Shown: positions 46,143-53,700 of the stretch, piece by piece
Numbering within the stretch: position 1 is the stretch's first letter
Layout: each line of letters starts with the position of its first letter
NCBI GenBank assembly: GCA_026004215.1
Contig: BPIR01000004.1
Location: 62,001-126,000 of the forward strand
Length of the DNA stretch: 64,000 bases
Reading direction: 5' to 3'
DNA from: Candidatus Binatia bacterium
GTDB taxonomy: Bacteria; Desulfobacterota; Binatia; HRBIN30
Program-made: the position numbers and the translations under genes
The notes under the pieces: generated by a model
Database searches by the model: none
The model's input: only the letters and a program-made list of their open reading frames with translations
What the model was told of the DNA's origin: nothing

Positions 46143-47177
46143 ATGGACACAGGCAGCCAGGGTTTCCCGACGAAGCGGCGCCACGCCGGTGTGGTAGTGT
46201 ATGGGAGTGTGGCCGTTCTTGTCGGCTTTTATCTCATGGCGATTTTTGCCCCGTGGGTAGCGCCGTACGACCACACCGAGCAGATGCGCGCGTTTCCGAA
46301 TTGTCCTCCCTCGACCTTGCGGATCAACCCTCCCTGGCTGTGGCGCGAGGCGGTGTTGTACACCTACCCGCAGCGCCTCGTGGACCCGATGACGCGCCGG
46401 TACGAAGAAGACCGGTCGCGACGCGTGCCTGTGCAACTGTTCGCTCACGGCCGGTTGTTCACCACCCCGCCAGGTGAGCCGCGGTTCTTTTTGTTCGGAA
46501 CGGATAGCCTGGGTCGGGACTTGTTCTCGCGTGTGGTGTTTGGGGCGCGCGTGAGTTTGTTCATTGGTGTGATTGGCGTCACGCTCAGCTTTTCCATTGG
46601 TCTGATCGTGGGGGCCATCGCGGGTTACTGGGGCGGTTGGGTGGATAACGCTCTGATGCGGCTGGTGGAGGTGGTCATGTCGCTGCCTTCGTTTTACTTC
46701 CTCCTCGCGCTGGCGGCGGTGATCCCGCCGAACATCGATCCGGCCACCACTTTCGTGCTCATTGTTGTGCTCATGAGCTTCGTGCGCTGGGCGGGCTTTG
46801 CCCGCATTGTCCGGGGTATGGTGGCGTCGCTGCGCGAGCGGGAATACGTGCAGGCGGCCCGTGCGTTAGGGGCGTCCCGGCTGCGCATCATTGTGCGGCA
46901 CGTGATCCCAGGCACGTTTGGGTACACAATGACTGCGGCGACCTTGAGCATCCCGAGCTTCATTCTGGGCGAGAGTGCGCTCTCCTTGTTGGGCCTCGGA
47001 ATTCAAGAACCGGGTGCAAGCTGGGGGAATTTGCTGGCGGCGGCGCGCAACGTTCAGGTGCTAGCCCGGTATCCGTGGGTACTCATTCCTGGGGCGTTTA
47101 TCTTTGCGACCGTCATGGCTTTTAACTTTCTCGGAGACTACTTGCGCGATCGCCTCGATCCCCGCACCGCCAGCTAG
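46143..47177 (+). CDS. ABC transporter permease (DppC/OppC type)
   Basis: A 344-aa permease. ATG 46143 follows a weak AAGG. Between helix one and the rest is a long periplasmic loop (from RAFPNCPPSTLRINPP to FTTPPGEPRFFLFGTDSLGRD), as in OppC. The EAA loop EYVQAARALGASRLRIIVRHVIPG and the terminal FNFLGDYLRDRLDPR are typical. No ATP-binding subunit gene follows: the next gene is an MFS transporter. Confidence 0.93.
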   Translation: MDTGSQGFPTKRRHAGVVVYGSVAVLVGFYLMAIFAPWVAPYDHTEQMRAFPNCPPSTLRINPPWLWREAVLYTYPQRLVDPMTRRYEEDRSRRVPVQLFAHGRLFTTPPGEPRFFLFGTDSLGRDLFSRVVFGARVSLFIGVIGVTLSFSIGLIVGAIAGYWGGWVDNALMRLVEVVMSLPSFYFLLALAAVIPPNIDPATTFVLIVVLMSFVRWAGFARIVRGMVASLREREYVQAARALGASRLRIIVRHVIPGTFGYTMTAATLSIPSFILGESALSLLGLGIQEPGASWGNLLAAARNVQVLARYPWVLIPGAFIFATVMAFNFLGDYLRDRLDPRTAS

Positions 47178-47241
47178 GCTAGGGGGAACGGGACTGGGTC
47201 TCGACCAGGTTGCCGTTCGGTAGGAAACACGCCACCCCAGC

Positions 47242-48426
47242 ATGAGTACGCGCCGACTGATTGTTTTAGGCTCGATGTCCTTTGCCGCAGTCGGCATCGC
47301 TGTGGTCTTGCCGGGTTTGTTTTTGCCGCTGTTGATCGATCGCCTGGACCTACGGTTCTCCGGGGCAGGTTCGTTATTGGCGGCGCAGCCCTTGGGGCAC
47401 CTGAGTGTCGTGCTTGTCCTTCCGCGAGTTGCGAGAAACCTGGATGGTCGCTGGTCATCCGCCGCAGGTGCCCTAGTGCTCGGTGTGGGTTTGGTGGCAC
47501 TCGGTTGGGTCCGCACTTGGCCGGCGGCTTTGGCGGCCATGGCGGTTACAGGTTTCGGCATCGGCGCTGTCGAAATCGGCACGAATACGGTGTTGTTGCT
47601 CAACGGCGCGCAGCCCAATCGCGTGCTGAATTTTACTCATCTCTTTTTCGGAGTCGCCTCCGTCCTGACGCCTTTTCTGGCCGCGAGCGCCCTAGCATTC
47701 GGGATTCCTTGGTTCGGGATTTGGGCGAGCGGGGCTGCGCTTGTGTGGCTCGCGGCTGTAGCGTGGGTATTCTGTGTGGCCGCGCCCGGGTTTCATGGCT
47801 CGGATGTGCCGCGGCCGGTGGTGCGGCGGAACGCTCGCGGCCACGCAGCAAAAATTGCTCTGGCAGTGGCGATGGGTACATATGTCGGGGCGGAGATCGG
47901 GTTTGGTAGCTGGTACACGAAGTACGCTACCTCGGTGCATCGCTTGTCTTTGCCAGCCGCAGGGCAAGGCCTGGCGGCGTACTGGGCCGGCCTGACTTTG
48001 GGGCGTTTGCTGTTGGCCTTGTGGGCGCCGGGCCGTAGCAGCGTGCGCTTTTTGGCAACCTTGGCGCTCAGCGCGACCGCCGCCGCTGCGTCGAGCTTGA
48101 TTGCTCCCGGCGCCGCCGCCTTCACTGCCTTGGGTGCTCTACTGGGTTTGAGTCTCGCCGGCATTTTTCCGGGCATTCTTGCTCTCGCGGCGCAGTGGTA
48201 CCCAGGCGACGTGGCACGGGTCACGGGTGCGTTGCTGGCCGGTGCCGGAATGGGGCAGATGTTGTTTCCTTGGCTCATGGCTGTCCTGGCAGACTACACC
48301 GGAATCGCAGCCGCCATGTGGATGTACCCCGTGCTGTGTTTGCTCGTCGCCGCCAGTGTGGTGGCAGGCGGCGCGATGGAGCGATCGCGCTTTGTGGGTC
48401 GAGAGAGGCGAGCGGGTCAGGGATGA
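47242..48426 (+). CDS. Major facilitator superfamily transporter
   Basis: A 394-aa protein with about 12 hydrophobic segments and a glycine-rich first half (GIAVVLPGLFLPLLIDRLDL, FSGAGSLLAAQPLGHL). The second half is marked by GAEIGFGSWYTKYATSVHR at about 215-233 and by LLGLSLAGIFPGILALAAQWYPG. It lacks the canonical GxxxDRxGRR loop, so it belongs to the FucP/sugar-type or NNP-like branches of MFS. The substrate is unknown. It sits between the ABC permeases and an acyl-CoA dehydrogenase without obvious coupling. Confidence 0.85.
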   Translation: MSTRRLIVLGSMSFAAVGIAVVLPGLFLPLLIDRLDLRFSGAGSLLAAQPLGHLSVVLVLPRVARNLDGRWSSAAGALVLGVGLVALGWVRTWPAALAAMAVTGFGIGAVEIGTNTVLLLNGAQPNRVLNFTHLFFGVASVLTPFLAASALAFGIPWFGIWASGAALVWLAAVAWVFCVAAPGFHGSDVPRPVVRRNARGHAAKIALAVAMGTYVGAEIGFGSWYTKYATSVHRLSLPAAGQGLAAYWAGLTLGRLLLALWAPGRSSVRFLATLALSATAAAASSLIAPGAAAFTALGALLGLSLAGIFPGILALAAQWYPGDVARVTGALLAGAGMGQMLFPWLMAVLADYTGIAAAMWMYPVLCLLVAASVVAGGAMERSRFVGRERRAGQG

Positions 48427-48472
48427 TTAGGGGTCGCTTGGCTCGAAATCCAATTTGCGCGAAAAGGTATGC

Positions 48473-49648
48473 ATGGATTTCAACGAGTCGCCCCAGGAGC
48501 GCGCCTTTCGACACGAATTGCGCACTTGGCTGCAGGCCAACCACCCGGGTCCGGAACCAGAAGACCTCGATGCGTGGGTTGCCTACGGGCGGGGGTGGCA
48601 ACGGCGCCTCCACGAGGCCGGCTGGTGTGGTTTGGCCTGGCCGAAGGAATACGGCGGCCGCGGAGCCACGCTCGTGGAGCAGATGATTTTCGAGGAGGAG
48701 ATGGCGCGTGCACGCGCGCCCATGCTCATCAATTTGGCCGGACTGACCATGGCGGGACCGATCCTGATTGCCCATGGAACCGAAGCACAGCGCCGTCGCT
48801 ACTTGCCTCCGATCCTGTCGGCGGACGAAATTTGGTGTCAGGGGTTTTCCGAACCGCAGGCAGGCTCCGATCTCGCGGCGCTGCGCACGCAGGCCATTCG
48901 CGACGGCGATCAGTTCGTGATTCGCGGGCAAAAAGTATGGACTAGCTTTGCCCGCTATGCGGACTGGTGCATGTTGTTGGCGCGCACAGATACCACGGTC
49001 CCGAAACACAAAGGCATTACGTTTTTTCTCGTGGATATGCACAGCCCCGGCGTGACCGTGCGCCCGCTGAAGCAAATGAACGGGGACGAGGACTTCAACG
49101 AAGTGTTTTTCGACGATGTTCGCGTACCGGCCGAAAACATGGTTGGGGGCTTGAATCAGGGTTGGCCGATTGCCGTGAGCACGCTTTTGTACGAGCGAAC
49201 CATCCTGACCTTTGCGCGCCAACTGCAGTCGCGCACCGCACTTTCAGACACACTGCGACTGGCGCAACGGTGGCGCGTGAACAACCGCACGGCACGGGAG
49301 GATCCCATCACGCGCCAGCGCTTGGCCCAAGCCTGGATCGAGAGCGAGGCGATGAAGTACACCTCGTATCGTTACTTGACTCGTTTGCTGCGGGGCGGAA
49401 AACCAGGCCCGGAAAGCTCTCTCGAGAAGCTCTTTTGGAGCGAGATGTACCAGCGGCTGCTCGACACGGCCGTGGGAATGCTCGGCCCGTACGGAGCCTT
49501 GAGTAAGGGCGAGCCACGCGCTCCGCTGCACGGCCGGCTCCAGCACTTACTGCTGTATTCCCGCGGGCGCACAATTGCAGCGGGGACCTCCGAAATTCAG
49601 CGGAACACGCTGGCAGAGCGCGTTCTGGGCTTGCCCCGCGGGACCTAA
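48473..49648 (+). CDS. Acyl-CoA dehydrogenase
   Basis: A 391-aa FAD enzyme that introduces an alpha-beta double bond in acyl-CoA. ATG 48473 follows AAAAGG. N-domain: ERAFRHELRTWLQANHP and GWCGLAWPKEYGGRGAT. FAD/substrate block QGFSEPQAGSDLAALRTQA, then GQKVWTSFARYADWCMLLARTD. The C-terminal FAD block reads AAGTSEIQRNTLAERVLGLPR. It resembles the FadE-type dehydrogenases of steroid or branched acid breakdown in which two paralogues pair; no second copy is adjacent. It is the last gene before the repeat cluster. Confidence 0.93.
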   Translation: MDFNESPQERAFRHELRTWLQANHPGPEPEDLDAWVAYGRGWQRRLHEAGWCGLAWPKEYGGRGATLVEQMIFEEEMARARAPMLINLAGLTMAGPILIAHGTEAQRRRYLPPILSADEIWCQGFSEPQAGSDLAALRTQAIRDGDQFVIRGQKVWTSFARYADWCMLLARTDTTVPKHKGITFFLVDMHSPGVTVRPLKQMNGDEDFNEVFFDDVRVPAENMVGGLNQGWPIAVSTLLYERTILTFARQLQSRTALSDTLRLAQRWRVNNRTAREDPITRQRLAQAWIESEAMKYTSYRYLTRLLRGGKPGPESSLEKLFWSEMYQRLLDTAVGMLGPYGALSKGEPRAPLHGRLQHLLLYSRGRTIAAGTSEIQRNTLAERVLGLPRGT

Positions 49649-50035
49649 AGGAAACGTCCCCCCTGCCGCACCCGGGGGCGCCGGCACCCTTGCCGGCCCT
49701 CGCTAAGCGGCACCAACGTGCCCCCCGGGCTAGTCGCGGCAGGCCAACCGCGTAGGGGCAGGCCTTGTGCCTGCCCGAACTACCGGTGCAACCACGGACA
49801 ACCGCAAGGTTTGCCCCTACGAACGGCCGGGTCGGTGCGCCAGGCTACCGAGGGGGATGGTGTTCTAGCGGCACGAATTGCGCCGGTTCGTTGGCCCACC
49901 CTTGCCCGGGAACCTGTAGCGGCGACCCTGGCGGTTGCCTCTATCCTTGCACAGTTGTCCTTACTCCCTTCCAGGCACAGGGCCAGGGTGACGGCCCGCT
50001 CTTCCAGCGATCAACCAAATGCCGAGGCATGTAGG

Positions 50036-50070
50036 GGCGACCGGCCCGGGGCAAGGGCCCGGTCTTTTTT
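50036..50070 (+). terminator. GC hairpin followed by six T in the repeat cluster
   Basis: GACCGG...CCGGTC pair around a G/C-rich interior and are followed at once by TTTTTT (50065-50070). It has terminator form, about 390 bases after the acyl-CoA dehydrogenase stop, and may simply be part of a repeat unit. Confidence 0.4.
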
Positions 50071-50103
50071 CGGTAGGTTTTGACCAACCAAATGCCGAGG
50101 CAT

Positions 50104-50131
50104 GTAGGGGCGACCGGCCGGTCGCCCCTAC
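50104..50131. repeat. Perfect 28-bp palindrome of the GTAGGGGC family
   Basis: Fourteen bases starting GTAGGGGCGACC are followed by their exact reverse complement. The arm sequence matches the element at 19646-19674 apart from the loop and one base. Confidence 0.85.
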
Positions 50132-50732
50132 ACTGCTCACTTGTACCTTTTAGGGTGAGGGAGAGGGGCCCCGCGGCCGGCTGGCACAAGGCCAGGCCCG
50201 AGGAATCACCGGTGACGGAGCCGGACAATGGGCGGCTTCATTCACGCCCTGCCGGTGTGATTCCGCTCGGGGGTGCCAACGCGCGCCGCCGTGACGGCCC
50301 ATGTCACGCTCCGTGCCCCCGTACTCTTTCGCCTCCGGCTGCGCGGCGGCGGGTTTCCAACCCGCCCTCTCACCCAGGTTACAAACCCGCCGCCACGGGG
50401 GTGGCGAGGCTTGATGGGCGACCCGAGCGTACGGATGCCCAGGGCCCGCCTACCCCGGTGTCGCCGCCTCCTGGGCGAATGGAAGCGACCGCCACGAGGC
50501 AGCGGGACGCGCGCATCCTCCCACAGCAACTCCCGTTGGCACCTGGCAACTTTGCGCCTATGCGCGTGCCCCGAAGGGCACCAAGCGTTTCGTACCATCG
50601 TGCGGGAGCCCGCTGGTATGCGTCTTGCCCTAGCGGTTGCGGCCCCACCTATGACAATGTGGTTGACGAGCTCGAAAGCGGCATCGGCGCGGCCTGGGTG
50701 TGTCTCTAGCGCTTGCGCGGAGGAAAGGGTCG

Positions 50733-53700
50733 ATGCGGTCGGCCGCTAAGCCGGAAGCGCGCGTGTCCCAGCAAGGGGTTACCCCGGCAAGTACGAACTT
50801 GGCCGGTCTGGGCAATCGCTTGGTGAGTATTTTCGCGAGGCGGCTGCCGCGACTGGACTTCGCCGCAGAGGTCGCGCGCGTGGTGCACGAAGCGATGCGG
50901 GTCACGGCCGTTGCCATCCTCGGCTACGAGGTGCGGCGCGAACGCCTCGTGCTGCTGGCGGCCGAGGGCTTGAATACGGAGGCGATTGCCGCCTTGGGCG
51001 GCGGAGAGGCCTGCTTGTGGGACATTCCCATGCGCTCCGCGCGCAATCACCGCATCAGCATCATTACCGACGCCCACAAGAATCCGTTCGTGCCGCGTGC
51101 GCTCGCCGACGTGGCGCGTTTGGGGCTCACGATCGTGGCGTTGCCGGTGCTGCAAAACGAGCAGCCTGCGGGAGTCGTTTTATTATTCGCCGCCGGCCGG
51201 CGGCAGTTTTCCGACGCGGACTTGTACACCTTGAGCCAGGCGTTGCTGGTGTGTGCGCCGGTGTTGCGCGACGCCAGTCAGGGCGCAGCCGAGACTCCAC
51301 CCATCACCATCGAAAACGAGAAAGTGCAAGAAGCTCTGGCCAAACTGGCGGCCGCCGGGGCCATTATCGACCCAGGTGCGGCTTCGCCGGCCAGTGCACC
51401 CGCTGTCGAGCCTCCGCTTTGGCAGGATACCGGCACGTCGGCAGCGCACGCGGTGAAAGACTTCGAAGCGGAGCGCCGGGGCTTCGAGGAAGAGTTGAAT
51501 CAGCTCCGACAAGAACTCGATCAAGCGAACGCGCGCGTGCGACAGTTGACGCTGAACACGCATTCGCTGCAACGGGAGCGCGATGAGCTACTGGCGCAGC
51601 TTCACCAGCGCGAATCCGAGGAAGCCGCGGAGATCGCCCGACTACGGGCCGAGGTCGAGTCGCTGCAAGATCGCTTGGTTGCCTCCGAGGCGGAGCGCAC
51701 GCGCGCCGTGCGCTTGGCCGAAGGGCGCATTCAGGCCTTGCAACAGTCACTGAACAACCTCCAGCGCGAGTGGGATGCTTTACAATCGCGTTCCGGTGGC
51801 GCGGAGGCGCAGTTGGCCGAGTGGCAAACTCTTGCCATGGCGGTGTTCGAGGAGCGCGATCGCTTGGCCGCGCAAATCGAATCTCTCCACGCCCAACGGC
51901 GCAACCTGGAGGAGGAAGTGCTCCGACTCCGGCAAGAGGCGGGCAAAGAACGCGCTGCCCTCGAGGCCGACCGCGACGCTTGGAAAACCGAGGCCGAGGC
52001 CGCTCGACAACAGTTGGTGGAGCGCACCAAGAAACTCGGTCGCCTCGAATCGGAATTGCGCAGCACGATGGTGCAGCGGGATGCGCTGGCGGAACAGCTC
52101 GTCTCGTTGCGCGCCGAGTGGGAACGGGCCAGTCGCATTGCCGAGGAGATCCATGCGCAATTTGCGGACAGCGAAACGGCGCGCGCAGCCGCCATGGCGG
52201 AAAACCAGTTGTTGCGGCAGGCACTCGACGAGGAACGGCAGCGGTCTGCCGATGCAGCCGCAGCGCTGACAGCCGAACTCAACGCTTCCCGCCAAGAGGC
52301 GGACTCGCTGGCCCGGCTGGTAGACTCGTTGCGCGTGCAGCTCGATCAACAAGAACGCTTGGCACGCTCAGCGCAGGAAGCTTGGGACACGTTGCACGCC
52401 CAGTATACGGCCGCCCAAACGGAACTGGAGCGCCTGCGCGGGGAATTGGATGGCCACGAAGCCGCACGCGTGGAGATTGCAACTCGGCTCGAGCATCTCC
52501 AAGAAGAGCGCGACGCCATGGTGCGCGAGCGCCGGGCCTTGCTCGACGAGCTCAGCGCTCTGCGCCGGCAACTGACAGAAGTGGAGGCGGCGAAAGCGGC
52601 GCTGGCCGCAGAATTACAGGCGCGAACCGCGGAAGCGGAGCGCGAGCTACAACGCGGCAAGGCCGAAGCGCTGCAATCCGCAGAGCGGGCAGAGCGCTTG
52701 GCTGCAGAACTCCGCGAGGCACAATTGCAATTGCAGCGAGCCGCAGCGCAGTCGAAGAGTTTGTCGTCCACGGTGAGCGAGCTCAGTGCGCGGTTGGACG
52801 ACGCACTGGTCGAACGGCAGCGGTTGGTGGACGACCTGCGGCAGCGCGAAGCGAGCTGGCGACAAGCCGAAGAGGCACGGCAGGCGGTGGAGCTACGGTG
52901 GCAACAAGAACGTCAACGCCGCGAAGAGGAGCAAGCGTTCTGGCAGGAGAGATGGGCAGCCGCGGAGCAGGAACGCGACTCCCTGCTGCAGCAATTGGTG
53001 GCGCGGGAACAAGAACTGCAGGCGCGAGAGCGTACCTTGGAACAGCTCAATGCCGAACTGGATTACTGGCGCCATCAGAGCGAGCAGGCACGCGAACAGA
53101 GCAAGATCCTGGAACAAGCGTTGAAAACCGCCCACTTCGAGCTGGAGGCCAGCCGCAAAGAATTGGAACAGCTCCGCTCCACCATGGATGAAGAGAGAAG
53201 TCGCGCGGAGACTTTGGCGCAGTCGCTGCGGGCGGAACTAAGCACTGTGCGCAGCGAGGCGCAGGTCCTCGCCGAGCAGTTGCGGCGCGCCCGAGAGCAA
53301 CAGGACGCCTGGGAACAAGCCGCCCGCGCCCGCGACGCCGAAATAGAGCGTTGGCAACGGGAGGTGGCCCGCTTGCGCCAGCAACTCGCGGATCGCGCCG
53401 TACTGGCCGCTCAAGCCGAGTCATTGGCCGCGAGGGTCGTGGAACTCGAGGCGGAGCTCGCTGCCGCGCGTGCCGAACTCGAACATGTGGGCGAGCATAC
53501 GGCGAGCGAATGGGAGCAACGGGTCATTCACCTAGAGAAAGAGTTGGCACGGGTGCGCGGCGAGGCGGAACAAGCAGAACGGGCCCGCGCCGCCCTGGCC
53601 GACGAAATCCTGGTGGCCCGCAACTTGGTGGCGCAAACTCAGGTGGCCGCAGATCGGCGCACGGCTGCGCTGCAGGCGACGATCGAACGTTTGGAGGCTA

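Larger units (their letters stand above)
49649..50732. repeat. Gene-free cluster of palindromic repeats
   Basis: About 1.1 kb without a gene, built from inverted repeats. GTAGGGGCA at 49752 and TGCCCCTAC ending at 49820 pair as 9-bp outer arms; GCCGGC repeats flank ACCCTT near 49680-49697. A direct repeat of about 33 bases (AACCAAATGCCGAGGCATG then GTAGGGGCGACCGGCC) starts at 50013 and again at 50086. A perfect 28-bp palindrome spans 50104-50131. GGCGGGTT-TCC-AACCCGCC lies at 50348-50366, with an inverted partial copy near 50378-50394. Confidence 0.8.

Noticed and set aside
51770..53191. Open frames of several hundred codons inside the coiled-coil gene
   Set aside because: They are frame shadows of the repetitive Glu/Arg-rich coiled coil; they have no ribosome sites and very Arg/Gly-rich random composition.
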